64,000 bases of DNA, taken from NCBI GenBank assembly GCA_016868815.1, contig VGFQ01000003.1, positions 297,232 through 361,231 on the forward strand. Direction: 5' to 3'. A model generated the notes under the pieces. That model saw nothing but the letters and a program-made list of their open reading frames with translations, made no database searches and was not told where the DNA came from. Within the stretch, counting starts at the first letter, position 1; the number at the start of each line of letters is the position of its first letter. Source of the DNA: Bacteroidota bacterium (GTDB lineage: Bacteria > Bacteroidota > Bacteroidia > Chitinophagales > Chitinophagaceae). The translations under genes and the position numbers were made by a program. Of this stretch, positions 53,382-61,858 are shown piece by piece.

Positions 53382-53605
53382 AAATCACTTAAGTTTGACT
53401 TTTTGAGTGTAATCAACCTATAAAGTTCAACAACTAACTATTGATTTTCAAGAGTTTTTGAAAAGCTAAAAAAAATATTTGTGATGATGCAGCGTACCTA
53501 TACTTTTGGGATGCGATTGAATGCCATAATTCAGCCTTTGTCGGTCCGACTGCCTCTTGAGCGGAAGGTGCTGGCAAAGGCTGAGCCTATTTTAGGGGTC
53601 TCCGT

Positions 53606-54349
53606 TCAGGAGTCAGTTCTCATCCGCTGCCCCACGAATGTCCAGTCTACCAGCTTGAACCAGTTTTCGATGTATTCAGCCCGCCTGTTTTGATATTGGA
53701 GGTAATAGGCATGTTCCCATACGTCGAGTGCCAGCAGGGGTTTACCACGGAGGGGAGAGATGTCCATGAGGGGATTGTCCTGATTCGGGGTGGAACCAAT
53801 CTGCAACCTCCCCCCGGCGTCGAGGCATAGCCAGGCCCATCCGCTGCCAAAGCGAGTCATAGCCGCTTCGGTGAAGCGCTTGCGGAAGTCTGCCATAGAT
53901 CCGAAATCCCGTACGATGGCTTCCAGTAGTTGGCCGGTAGGTTCTTGAGGCCCTTTGGGCGACATACACTTCCAGAAGAGTTCGTGGTTATAGTGTCCGC
54001 CGCTGTTGTTACGCATCTTCTCGGAGTAGCGAGAGATCGTTGCCAGCAACATCTCAACGGAACTGTCTGCAGACAGTTTTTCAGTGGCCATGGCTTCTTT
54101 CAGATTCTTAGAATAGGCTGCCGCATGCTTGGAGTAGTGGATCTCCATGGTACGTGCATCGATGATGGGGGCGAGTGCATCGTAGGTATAAGGCAGAGGT
54201 GTCTGGTCTGGGCCAATGCTAGGCACATGGAGGGCTGCCTTTTGCTGTGCGAGAGGAGATGCTTGCAGGGATGGTGCGAGTCCGACTGCCGTGCTCCAAG
54301 CCAGTCCGGACTGCAGGGTGGACTTAAGAAAGTACCTTCTGTCGCTCAT
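53606..54349 (-). CDS. Tat-exported Fe/Mn superoxide dismutase
   Basis: A 247-residue enzyme that dismutates superoxide. An unusual N-terminal leader, MSDRRYFLKSTLQSGLAWSTAVGLA, has a twin-arginine motif, so the enzyme is probably periplasmic. The catalytic part has metal ligands in MEIHYSKHAAAY, GGHYNHELFW and DVWEHAYYLQYQNRRAEYIENW. The Gly in GGHYNHELFW together with Gln in PNQDNP is the pattern I associate with the manganese form. The ATG overlaps the stop of the LptF/G-type gene in an ATGA junction, indicating translational coupling. The frame is open upstream, but that is the other gene's territory. Confidence 0.9.
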   Translation of the reverse strand: MSDRRYFLKSTLQSGLAWSTAVGLAPSLQASPLAQQKAALHVPSIGPDQTPLPYTYDALAPIIDARTMEIHYSKHAAAYSKNLKEAMATEKLSADSSVEMLLATISRYSEKMRNNSGGHYNHELFWKCMSPKGPQEPTGQLLEAIVRDFGSMADFRKRFTEAAMTRFGSGWAWLCLDAGGRLQIGSTPNQDNPLMDISPLRGKPLLALDVWEHAYYLQYQNRRAEYIENWFKLVDWTFVGQRMRTDS

Positions 54350-55821
54350 GATATCTTTGATTTGGATGAAGGTACGGAAAAGAGGGAAGGCCTTCGGCCG
54401 CTGCGCTTGTCTTTCCATTTTCGGAATATTCGGAAATAAAATTCGCTGTTGAAGAGCTGAGAGTCGTTCATGGCCTTGTATGTCAGAAAGACGCCTATCG
54501 GGATGAGCAGGAAGGTCGACATCCACATACCTCCCCAGGGGGTCAATGTGTCCTGTTTGCTCAGCTTCTCCCCAAACATGTTGGTGACGTGGAAGACAAG
54601 GAAAAAGATCACGGCGATCACCAGAGGCATGCCCAAGCCTCCCTTCCGGATGATCGATCCCAGCGGGGCACCGATCATGAACAGCACGAAGCAGGCGAAA
54701 GAGAGGGAGAACTTTTTGTGAAATTCGATCAGGGTGTAGCGGATCTCTCGGCGGCGGCTGTCGTGTTCCGAGGCAATGATGTCGATTGCGGATTTGATGA
54801 GGTTGACTTTATCATTGGCCCGCTGCATGGCGGTGTTGTAGAGGCTGTCGGGCAGCAGGTCTTCGAAGGTGGTGGTCTTTTTTGGGATGGCAGGAATGGG
54901 TTTTGTAGCCTTCCAGCCGCTGTCCAAGAGGCGTCCGCTCAGATAGTAGCTGCTGACTTCCCGGTTCATTCGTTGCATCAGCGAGGCCTCTACAGCTTCT
55001 TGGAGGGAGTCAGACGTCTTTTGCAGCTGGCTGACATTGAGCATCATGAAGTTGCCTTTGAAGAGGCTGTCGGGTGTTTTGAACACTTCAAAGCCGCTGA
55101 GGTCGAAGACCTTTATATAGCGCTGGAAGCCAAGCCGGTAGTACTCCGTGGCTGCAGAGCTGTAGACGCCACGCTCCTGATAGCGCCATCCGTCTTCCAA
55201 TACGAATTCCATCGACTTCCGGTCACTGCTCATGCGCATCTCTCCCTTCTTGGCCACGATGACATTGTCTTGCAGGGATCCCTGGTTTTCGTAGATGATG
55301 ATGTCCGCAATTCCATTCCCTTCCTTCTCCTTGCGGCCCACTTTGACGGCAAAGCCAGGCAGCCGGGTATAGAAGATGCCTTCCCGAATGTCGAAGGCAG
55401 GCTTTGCAACCCGGATGTCGTAGAGCATGGTGGTGAAGCGGAGTTGTGCGACGGGTATCACCCAGTTGGAGATGGTGAATGCCAGCAGACTTACCGCCAG
55501 ACTGAAGGCGATCAGCGGGCGCATGAAGCGGAGTAGGGGGATGCCGGCCGACTGGATGGCCACCAGTTCAAAGCTTTCGCCAAGGTTGCCGAAGGTCATG
55601 ATGGAAGATAGCAGGATAGCCAGTGGCAAGGCCAGGGGGATGGCTGTGGCGGTCACATAGCATGTGAGTTCCAGGATGCTGCCAAGCCCCAGACCCTTAC
55701 CCACCAGGTCGTCAACATATTTCCAGAAGAACTGCATGACGAGCACAAATAGCGTCACAAAAAAAGTGGCGATAAAGGGCCCGATAAACGCCTTCAGGAT
55801 GAGTTTGTCGAGTTTATTCAC
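54346..55821 (-). CDS. LptF/LptG family permease
   Basis: A 491-residue inner-membrane subunit of the LptB2FG lipopolysaccharide extractor. Three N-terminal helices (FIGPFIATFFVTLFVLVMQFFWKYV; TAIPLALPLAILLSSIMTFG; FSLAVSLLAFTISNWVIPVAQL), a periplasmic beta-jellyroll domain (about 120-370) and three C-terminal helices (FSLSFACFVLFMIGAPLGSIIRKGG and following) fit the family. LptF and LptG cannot be told apart here. The GTG at 55821 (VNKLDKLILK) is preferred, because a start at 55878 would run into the divergent gene and adds a non-homologous stretch. Confidence 0.88.
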   Translation of the reverse strand: MNKLDKLILKAFIGPFIATFFVTLFVLVMQFFWKYVDDLVGKGLGLGSILELTCYVTATAIPLALPLAILLSSIMTFGNLGESFELVAIQSAGIPLLRFMRPLIAFSLAVSLLAFTISNWVIPVAQLRFTTMLYDIRVAKPAFDIREGIFYTRLPGFAVKVGRKEKEGNGIADIIIYENQGSLQDNVIVAKKGEMRMSSDRKSMEFVLEDGWRYQERGVYSSAATEYYRLGFQRYIKVFDLSGFEVFKTPDSLFKGNFMMLNVSQLQKTSDSLQEAVEASLMQRMNREVSSYYLSGRLLDSGWKATKPIPAIPKKTTTFEDLLPDSLYNTAMQRANDKVNLIKSAIDIIASEHDSRRREIRYTLIEFHKKFSLSFACFVLFMIGAPLGSIIRKGGLGMPLVIAVIFFLVFHVTNMFGEKLSKQDTLTPWGGMWMSTFLLIPIGVFLTYKAMNDSQLFNSEFYFRIFRKWKDKRSGRRPSLFSVPSSKSKIS

Positions 55822-55865
55822 GGGGCTGCAGCCCGACAGAGGGCCTGGGTTAACTTTGAGACCAA

Positions 55866-56471
55866 ATGGACATGTCAAAAGTACAGCTTTCGGAGGAGGA
55901 GCTCTCCCTGGCCGCGAACGATCGGGTGATGCTGATCAAGGGTGCGGTCATCTCGAAGGTGTCGGACCTCTTTGGTGGACTGGCAGTACGCCAATCCCAG
56001 GAGTTGCAGCCGCTGGTCAGCCTGCTGCCCGATGCCACCGCAAGGTCTCCCAAAGTATCCAGGGGAGAGAACTACCGTGGGCAACCCTATGTCGTTCTGG
56101 ACCACCCCAGGCTTTTCACGACAGCGGACATCTTCGCCATACGAACCCTGTTCCTCTGGGGACATCCTCTGAGTGTCACCCTGCATCTCCGGGGGGCGCA
56201 CCGCGACCGGTTCCGGGAGCGGCTCGAAGCATCCTTGCCGACCCTGACAGCGGAAGGCTTCCTGGTATGCGTCTCCCACCTAGAATGGGAGCACCATTTG
56301 GGCGAAGATAACTACCTGGCAGCCAGCAGCTTGACAGTCACGCATTGGCGCCAGATCTGGGCAGAAAAGGAGTTTACGAAGATCGCCTGCACAGCGCCGC
56401 TAGCAGAAATCAATGCAGGCACAACGGCCTTCCTTTCGATGTATCGGAAAATCTTGAGCCTGTTGTCTTAG
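55866..56471 (+). CDS. Conserved-looking hypothetical protein
   Basis: Not recognised. A 201-residue, probably cytoplasmic protein with no signal peptide or transmembrane segment. It has a helical N-terminal part (SEEELSLAANDRVMLIKGAVISKVSDLFGGL) and a mixed alpha/beta C-terminal part (ADIFAIRTLFLWGHPLSVTLHLRGAHRDRFRERL, FLVCVSHLEWEHH). Codon use matches the neighbours. It is divergent from the LptF/G-type gene with only 44 bases between starts, and convergent with the START-like gene. The start is ATG 55866 or 55872. Confidence 0.7.
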   Translation: MDMSKVQLSEEELSLAANDRVMLIKGAVISKVSDLFGGLAVRQSQELQPLVSLLPDATARSPKVSRGENYRGQPYVVLDHPRLFTTADIFAIRTLFLWGHPLSVTLHLRGAHRDRFRERLEASLPTLTAEGFLVCVSHLEWEHHLGEDNYLAASSLTVTHWRQIWAEKEFTKIACTAPLAEINAGTTAFLSMYRKILSLLS

Positions 56472-56486
56472 GCATGACGACGGGCC

Positions 56487-56864
56487 TTAGCTGCCTATAC
56501 GGTGGCAGAGGTCATTCACCTGGAAGTCCCAAAGCTGCGTCTGGTCAGCGATGTCTTTCTTCTCAGCAAAATCCTTGACGACGAGGATCGTTTGGTTGGA
56601 GACTTCAGACTTCTCAATGCGGAATTCGAAGTATTCTGCCGGAGGGGTATGCAGCCAATGAAAACGGATAAACCGATCACTTTCCATTTCGAGCATTTCT
56701 GCCTTGTCTGTCGAGCCGTTCCAGGTAAAACTAAACACGCCGTCCCGCTCGTCGACTTTCTCCGCAAACCACTCCTGTAGCCCTGCCGGTGTCGATAGGA
56801 ATTCGAACAGTATCCCCGGGGAGGAGCGGACTGGGTATTCAATGGTATACAGCTGCTTGCTCAT
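56487..56864 (-). CDS. START-like domain protein
   Basis: A 125-residue helix-grip protein. SKQLYTIEYPVRSSPGILFEFLSTPAGLQEWFAEKV, GVFSFTWNGSTDKAEMLEM and FIRFHWLHTPPAEYFEFRIEKS match the START-like/AHSA1-type fold found in Bacteroidota. It probably binds a small hydrophobic ligand; the ligand is unknown. It is cytoplasmic and transcribed divergently from rpoD. Confidence 0.85.
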   Translation of the reverse strand: MSKQLYTIEYPVRSSPGILFEFLSTPAGLQEWFAEKVDERDGVFSFTWNGSTDKAEMLEMESDRFIRFHWLHTPPAEYFEFRIEKSEVSNQTILVVKDFAEKKDIADQTQLWDFQVNDLCHRIGS

Positions 56865-57196
56865 AGGAATCCAGTTGTCATGGGTATTTTTCTATCTATT
56901 CCTGCACAGAAACCATTGTTTTAGCCTATGACTGCAATAATAATAGATAAAAATCGATATAGAGAAATGTTTTTTGACTACTCATATATGCCTTAAATGA
57001 CCTGCAAATGATGCAACGCATCTTGGCAGTAATCACCCGCATGTTTGATGCCCTTTTATATGTATAAAGACACCTAGATTTCAATTTTTGTGCCACGGGA
57101 ATCATTCTTTAACAATAAGTTAAGAACATTTCCGTTTTTAAGTTTCAACCCATCCGACCCCAACGAAATAATTTCCGAACCCAATAGGAACTAGGC
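56865..57196. other. Intergenic region upstream of rpoD
   Basis: 332 AT-rich bases with no gene or RNA that I can support. The only regulatory candidate is a -7-like TAAGTTTC at 57139-57146. Confidence 0.4.
57139..57146 (+). promoter_or_regulatory. Candidate rpoD -7 element
   Basis: TAAGTTTC is one base off TAnnTTTG and would give a leader of about 45 bases. No good -33 TTG is present at standard spacing. Confidence 0.3.
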
Positions 57197-57202
57197 ATGA
57201 GC

Positions 57203-58069
57203 ATGCGTCAGCTTAAGATCAGCAAATCGATTACCAACCGGGAATCTCAGAGCCTTGAAAAGTACCTCCAGGAGATCGGCAAAGTGGAGATGATCTCTGC
57301 CGAAGAAGAGGTGCGACTGGCAAAATTGATCCGGAACGGCGACCAGCATGCGCTGGATAAGCTAATCAAGTCCAACTTACGCTTTGTCGTTTCCGTGGCC
57401 AAGCAGTACCAGAACCAGGGGCTTTCTCTGCCCGATCTCATCAACGAGGGGAATCTGGGATTAATCAAAGCAGCTCAACGCTTTGACGAGACCCGGGGCT
57501 TCAAGTTCATCTCTTACGCAGTCTGGTGGATCCGTCAGAGCATCATCCAGTCGCTGGCTGAGCAAGCCCGCATCGTCCGGCTGCCGCTCAACAAAGTAGG
57601 CCTGACCAGTAGGGTGAGTAAAGCTGTTCAGACACTCGAGCAGCAGTATGAGCGGGAACCCTCGGTGGAGGAGATCTCCGAGTTCCTAGATATCGGCTCC
57701 GATGAGATTGTGGCATCCTTGGGCAACAGCTTCCGGCACGTCAGCATGGATACGCCTTTATCGGAAGGGGAGGACAGCACCTTGCTCGATGTGATTCATA
57801 ATCCGAATGTCGAGGGGACCGACGAACAGCTCGTACACAACGACTCCATGAAGCAGGAGATTGAGCGCTCCCTGCGGTTGCTCACCATTCGCCAGCAAGA
57901 AGTTATCCGCCTCTTCTTCGGGATCGATGAAGACCATCCCCTCAGCCTTGAGGAGATTGGAAGCCGGTATGGCATCACCCGCGAGCGCGTCCGACAGATC
58001 AAGGACAAAGCGATCACCAAGCTGCGCAGCACTTCGCGCACCATTCATCTGAAGAGTTACATGGGCTAA
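57203..58069 (+). CDS. rpoD: Primary sigma factor RpoD (Bacteroidota type)
   Basis: The 288-residue housekeeping sigma factor. It starts [31 protein letters not shown], as in other Bacteroidota, with no region 1.1. Region 2 includes [36 protein letters not shown] and the -10-recognising [10 protein letters not shown]; region 3 follows; region 4 has the helix-turn-helix [28 protein letters not shown]. This sigma reads TTG/TAnnTTTG promoters, which agrees with the elements seen elsewhere in the window. An ATG six bases upstream (57197) is an alternative start. Confidence 0.95.
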   Translation: MRQLKISKSITNRESQSLEKYLQEIGKVEMISAEEEVRLAKLIRNGDQHALDKLIKSNLRFVVSVAKQYQNQGLSLPDLINEGNLGLIKAAQRFDETRGFKFISYAVWWIRQSIIQSLAEQARIVRLPLNKVGLTSRVSKAVQTLEQQYEREPSVEEISEFLDIGSDEIVASLGNSFRHVSMDTPLSEGEDSTLLDVIHNPNVEGTDEQLVHNDSMKQEIERSLRLLTIRQQEVIRLFFGIDEDHPLSLEEIGSRYGITRERVRQIKDKAITKLRSTSRTIHLKSYMG

Positions 58070-58151
58070 GGGCCGATCCAGCCTGTTCCGTACCTTCACC
58101 CTCCCGTAGCAACCAGGTGTCCCGGTTGCTGGTGGATATAAATGGACGGAC

Positions 58152-59474
58152 ATGTTCGAGAACCTTACTGATCGGCTGGAAGCCGCCTTCCGTCAGATTC
58201 GCGGGGAGAGTCGCATCACAGACCTCAACATCGCCCAAACGGTGAAAGAGATCCGTCGGGCCTTGGTGGATGCTGACGTCAACTATCGCGTCGCCAAGGA
58301 ATTCACCGACAGGGTCCGGGAAAAGGCCATTGGCCAGAAAGTCATCCAGTCAGTCACTCCGGGGCAGCTCCTTGTCAAGATTGTACAAGACGAGCTGGCT
58401 GATCTGATGGGTGGCCAGCAGCAGGATCTCGACCTACAGGGCAACCCGGCCGTCATCCTCGTCGTAGGCCTCCAGGGCTCCGGTAAGACAACCTTTAGCG
58501 GCAAACTTGCCAACCATCTCCGCGCCCGGAAAGGCCGCTCCCCATTGCTGGTGGCTGCTGACGTTTACCGCCCTGCCGCGATGGAACAACTCCGGGTACT
58601 TGGAGAGCAGGTGGGGGTAGAGGTATTCCTGGAAATAGGCAATACGGACCCTGCAGACATCGCCCGCAAGGCCATTGCCGCTGCCCGCTTCCGGAACAAG
58701 AATGTAGTCATCATCGACACTGCCGGCCGCCTGGCCGTCGATGAAGCCATGATGCTAGAAGTGGCTGCCATCCGTGATGCCGTCCAGCCAAGGGAGATCT
58801 TGTTTGTCGCGGATGCCATGACCGGCCAGGATGCGGTCCACACGGCCAAAACCTTCCACGACCGCCTTCACTTTAGCGGTGTCGTACTCACTAAACTCGA
58901 TGGCGATGCGCGGGGGGGTGCCGCCCTTTCCATCCGCCATACCGTCGAAGCCCCCATCAAGTTCGTCAGCAACGGCGAGAAGATGGATGCCCTTGACGTC
59001 TTCTATCCCGACCGGATGGCCCAGCGCATCCTCGGCATGGGTGATATCACCTCACTGGTAGAAAAAGCGCAACAGCAGTACGACGAAGAAGAGGCACGCC
59101 GCCTGGAGAAAAAAATTCGTAAAAACCAGTTCGACTTCCAGGACTTTCTGGAACAGCTACAACAGATCCGTAAGATGGGAAATCTCAAGGACCTGATGTC
59201 GATGATCCCTGGTGTCGGAAAAGCGTTGAAGGACGTAGACATCAGCGACGATGCCTTTGCGGGGGTTGAAGCCATGATCCGCTCCATGACCCCTGCCGAG
59301 CGCTCATCGCCCGACCTGATCGATATGAGCCGGAAGAAACGCATCGCCCGAGGGGCCGGCAAAGACCTGGCAGATGTCAACCAGTTCATGAAGCAATTCG
59401 ACCAGATGCGACAGATGATGCGCACCATGCAGAAGATGCCACCGGGCATGCGGATGGGCGCTGGCCGACGATAG
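58152..59474 (+). CDS. ffh: Signal recognition particle protein Ffh
   Basis: GTPase that binds signal peptides and SRP RNA to target membrane proteins. The 440-residue protein has the N domain (FENLTDRLEAAFRQIRG), the G domain with GLQGSGKTTFSGKLA, DTAGRLAVDEAMM and TKLDGDARGGAALS, and the methionine-rich M domain (MKQFDQMRQMMRTMQKMPPGMRMG). All are intact and of normal length. It begins 82 bases after rpoD and precedes rpsP. The SRP RNA gene is not recognisable in the window. Confidence 0.96.
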   Translation: MFENLTDRLEAAFRQIRGESRITDLNIAQTVKEIRRALVDADVNYRVAKEFTDRVREKAIGQKVIQSVTPGQLLVKIVQDELADLMGGQQQDLDLQGNPAVILVVGLQGSGKTTFSGKLANHLRARKGRSPLLVAADVYRPAAMEQLRVLGEQVGVEVFLEIGNTDPADIARKAIAAARFRNKNVVIIDTAGRLAVDEAMMLEVAAIRDAVQPREILFVADAMTGQDAVHTAKTFHDRLHFSGVVLTKLDGDARGGAALSIRHTVEAPIKFVSNGEKMDALDVFYPDRMAQRILGMGDITSLVEKAQQQYDEEEARRLEKKIRKNQFDFQDFLEQLQQIRKMGNLKDLMSMIPGVGKALKDVDISDDAFAGVEAMIRSMTPAERSSPDLIDMSRKKRIARGAGKDLADVNQFMKQFDQMRQMMRTMQKMPPGMRMGAGRR

Positions 59475-59508
59475 GCATGCATGAATTCCTGATTTTGCCA
59501 TTTTTGTT

Positions 59509-59538
59509 TTGACAAATCAGGATCGAATTGTAATTTCG
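59509..59538 (+). promoter_or_regulatory. rpsP promoter (TTG-N19-TAATTTCG)
   Basis: TTG at 59509-59511, a 19-base spacer and TAATTTCG at 59531-59538 (one mismatch to TAnnTTTG), giving a leader of about 50 bases to rpsP. An imperfect inverted repeat, CCTGATTT/AAATCAGG, flanks the TTG and may be the end of the ffh unit. Confidence 0.5.
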
Positions 59539-59594
59539 CAATCCCGTTACAGGCAACCCTAACGTTCACCACCCACAAAAAATTTCCATTTTTT

Positions 59595-60074
59595 ATGGCT
59601 GTAAAAATTCGCCTGCAGCGACACGGAAGCAAGAAAAGACCCTTCTACTTCATCGTGGTCGCAGATGCACGAGCCCCCCGGGACGGCAAGTTCATCCAGA
59701 AGATAGGCACCTACAATCCCCTCACCGTCCCCTCCACTGTACAGATCGATCGTCAAAAGGCGATGGAATGGCTCCACAAGGGCGCCCAGCCGACAGACAC
59801 GGTCAGGAAGATCCTTTCCTACAAAGGGGTCCTCTATCTGAAGCACCTCCTTCGGGGGGTCTCCCTCGGTCTCTTCGATGAGGCTAGGGCCATGGAAAAG
59901 TTCCAGAGCTGGCATCAGGAGCATGAAGCCAAGATCCGCCAGCGGGAAGAGGAAGCCGCCCGCAACCGTCGCCGTCGCCGGGGAGGTCCCCCGCAGCGTC
60001 GCCCAGAGCGCAGGCCAGACACGGAAGCTAAGTCTGAGGCCAGCACCCCTCAGGCCAGCACTCCTGAGGCATGA
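59595..60074 (+). CDS. rpsP: Ribosomal protein bS16 with long C-terminal extension
   Basis: Small-subunit assembly protein. The conserved core occupies residues 1-~85 ([42 protein letters not shown]... [13 protein letters not shown]). The total of 159 residues is about twice the usual 80-90. The tail has a charged helix ([22 protein letters not shown]), an Arg-rich block ([16 protein letters not shown]) and a Ser/Thr/Pro/Glu end. Extended S16 is common in Bacteroidota, though this Arg block is striking. It is followed by a terminator and then rimM. Confidence 0.95.
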   Translation: MAVKIRLQRHGSKKRPFYFIVVADARAPRDGKFIQKIGTYNPLTVPSTVQIDRQKAMEWLHKGAQPTDTVRKILSYKGVLYLKHLLRGVSLGLFDEARAMEKFQSWHQEHEAKIRQREEEAARNRRRRRGGPPQRRPERRPDTEAKSEASTPQASTPEA

Positions 60075-60102
60075 TTCCACCAACTGCATAATCAATATTG
60101 AC

Positions 60103-60131
60103 AAAGCCTCTCCGGAGGCTTTTCTTTTTCC
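60103..60131 (+). terminator. Intrinsic terminator between rpsP and rimM
   Basis: AAAGCCTC (60103-60110), loop TCCG, GAGGCTTT (60115-60122), then TCTTTTTC. It is a textbook hairpin and U-tract 28 bases after the rpsP stop, and the U-tract abuts the rimM ATG at 60132. Confidence 0.8.
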
Positions 60132-60650
60132 ATGGAAGAGCAAATACATATCGGAAAGATCGTGGCCGTCCATGGCCTCGATGGCTCCCTCCTCTTGCGC
60201 CATGACCTGGGGAAGGCCACCTCCCTGCAGGAGTGCCCGGCCCTGTTCTTAGAACTGGCACCCGGCAGCCTAATACCCTACTTTCTCCTAGAAGGTCAGT
60301 CGCGATCAGATTCGGAAACATTGTTCCGCCTCGAGACAGTGGACACTCCCGAAAAGGCCCGGTTGCTCCTCCGCAAATCGGTCTGGATACCGGAGCCCGT
60401 CTTCCGCAACCTGGCCGCCCGCCATGCGCCCATCAGTCTGCTCGGATACCAGGTATACGCCTCGAGAAGGCACCTGGGTCCAGTGGTCGAAGTCATCGAA
60501 CAGCCCCACCAAATCTTGCTGCGACTGGAGGTCGAAGGAAAAGAAGTGCTCCTGCCCTTGCATGCAGACACCCTGCGTCGCGCCGATGCCCAGAAGAAAC
60601 GCCTCGACATGATCCTTCCGGAAGGTTTGTTGGAGATCTACCTTGGGTGA
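60132..60650 (+). CDS. rimM: RimM, 30S ribosome maturation factor
   Basis: Binds S19 and helps assemble the 30S head; the usual neighbour of rpsP. The 172-residue product has the N-terminal beta-barrel motif IHIGKIVAVHGLDGSLLL and the PRC-barrel C-terminal domain (LLGYQVYASRRHLGPVVEVIEQPHQILLRLEVEGKEVLLPLH...RLDMILPEGLLEIYL). It starts directly after the terminator U-tract, so its expression must come from read-through or from an unidentified promoter. Its TGA overlaps the likely GTG start of dinB. Confidence 0.94.
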   Translation: MEEQIHIGKIVAVHGLDGSLLLRHDLGKATSLQECPALFLELAPGSLIPYFLLEGQSRSDSETLFRLETVDTPEKARLLLRKSVWIPEPVFRNLAARHAPISLLGYQVYASRRHLGPVVEVIEQPHQILLRLEVEGKEVLLPLHADTLRRADAQKKRLDMILPEGLLEIYLG

Positions 60651-61858
60651 TTCCTGCCGTTATCCGAACTTCAGGAGCCAACCTTGGCAACAGCACCTTG
60701 TCAGTCCCCCTCCCATATATCGCCCATTTTGACCTCGATGCATTTTTCGTAGAAGTCGAGATCCTCAAAAACCCCTCCCTTCGCGGGCAACCACTGATCG
60801 TGGGCGGGAGTAGTGCGCGGGGGGTTGTCACTACCTGCAGCTATGAGGCCCGGGTCTTTGGCGTTCGTTCTGCCATGCCGATGGGGAAGGCCCTGCAGCT
60901 TTGCCCACAGGCATTGGTCTTGCCAGGCGCTCGCCACGACTACAGCCATTATTCCCGTCAAGTCACAGACATCATCGCTGCTGCCGCCCCCCTGTTTGAA
61001 AAAGCCTCCATCGATGAGTTTTATGTAGACCTCACCGGGATGGATCGATTTCACGATGTCTATGCTTGGACCATCCAGCTGAGGGAAAGCATCACCCGGC
61101 AAACTGGCCTGCCCATCTCCTTTGGCCTGTCCTCCAACAAGCTGGTCGCCAAGATGGCCACCAATGAAGCCAAGCCCAATGGGTACCTGTACATCCCACA
61201 TGGCCAAGAAGCGGCCTTCCTAGCGCCCCTGCCCATCGGCAGGATGCCGGGTGTAGGGCCCCATGCCGAACGTCGGTTGCTCGAACTGGGCATCACCACC
61301 CTTGGCGAGCTGTCCTGCTATCCCAGCCAAGCCCTTTCCTCCCTGTTAGGGTGCTGGGCGGAGGAGCTCCGCCGAAGGGCCTGCGGCCACCACGAGGGCG
61401 AGGTAAAACCCTATCATGTCGCTAAGTCTGTCTCCACCGAGCATACCTTCGAGGCCAACATATCCGATGCCGATTTCCTTCTCTCAGAGCTGCTGCGGAT
61501 GACGGAAAAGATAGCAGCACAGGTCCGCGCCCGGAACCTGATGGCAGGCTGCATTGCAGTCAAACTCCGGCATCCCAGCTTTGAGACCGCCACACGGCAG
61601 CTTTCTATTCCCTACACTTTTTTCGATGACGAGCTCATCCCTTTCGCTCGCGAACTCTTTCTGAAGCTTTACCAGCCCGGTACGCCCGTACGCCTCCTCG
61701 GCGTACGCCTCAGTGAGCTCACCGCACAGGCCCAACAAACCAACCTCTTTTCAGATCCATTGCGCAAGAGTGGCCTCTATCGCGCCATCGATGATGTGCG
61801 GGCCCGCTTCGGCAAAGATGCCCTCACCCGTGGCGGGACCCTGCAGGGGAAAGTATAA
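60647..61858 (+). CDS. dinB: DNA polymerase IV (Y-family)
   Basis: Error-prone translesion polymerase. Palm motifs carry the catalytic acids: IAHFDLDAFFVEVE near the N-terminus and KASIDEFYVDLTG. TCSYEARVFGVRSAMPMGKA and FGLSSNKLVAKMATNEAKP follow, then the helix-hairpin-helix PIGRMPGVGPHAERRLLELGITTLGEL and the little-finger domain (SVSTEHTFEANI onward). It ends with a partial clamp-binding-like QTNLFSDP. The frame is open far upstream; I choose the GTG at 60647 (403 residues), overlapping rimM in a GTGA junction. A TTG at 60698 would start nearer the conserved core. Confidence 0.92.
   Translation: MIPAVIRTSGANLGNSTLSVPLPYIAHFDLDAFFVEVEILKNPSLRGQPLIVGGSSARGVVTTCSYEARVFGVRSAMPMGKALQLCPQALVLPGARHDYSHYSRQVTDIIAAAAPLFEKASIDEFYVDLTGMDRFHDVYAWTIQLRESITRQTGLPISFGLSSNKLVAKMATNEAKPNGYLYIPHGQEAAFLAPLPIGRMPGVGPHAERRLLELGITTLGELSCYPSQALSSLLGCWAEELRRRACGHHEGEVKPYHVAKSVSTEHTFEANISDADFLLSELLRMTEKIAAQVRARNLMAGCIAVKLRHPSFETATRQLSIPYTFFDDELIPFARELFLKLYQPGTPVRLLGVRLSELTAQAQQTNLFSDPLRKSGLYRAIDDVRARFGKDALTRGGTLQGKV

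Noticed and set aside
53481..53693. 70-codon plus-strand frame before the SOD gene end
   Set aside because: It overlaps the SOD 3' end on the other strand and shows no recognisable features; the 224-base gap appears non-coding.
54589..55536. 315-codon plus-strand frame
   Set aside because: It is opposite the LptF/LptG-type gene. Long antisense frames are common in this moderately GC-rich DNA, and no motif supports it.
58113..58136. AGCAACC/GGTTGCT hairpin between rpoD and ffh as a terminator
   Set aside because: No U-tract follows on either strand, so it is unlikely to terminate transcription.
60233..60646. Upstream extension of the dinB frame
   Set aside because: It lies inside rimM and has no polymerase homology; the GTG at 60647 is the plausible start.
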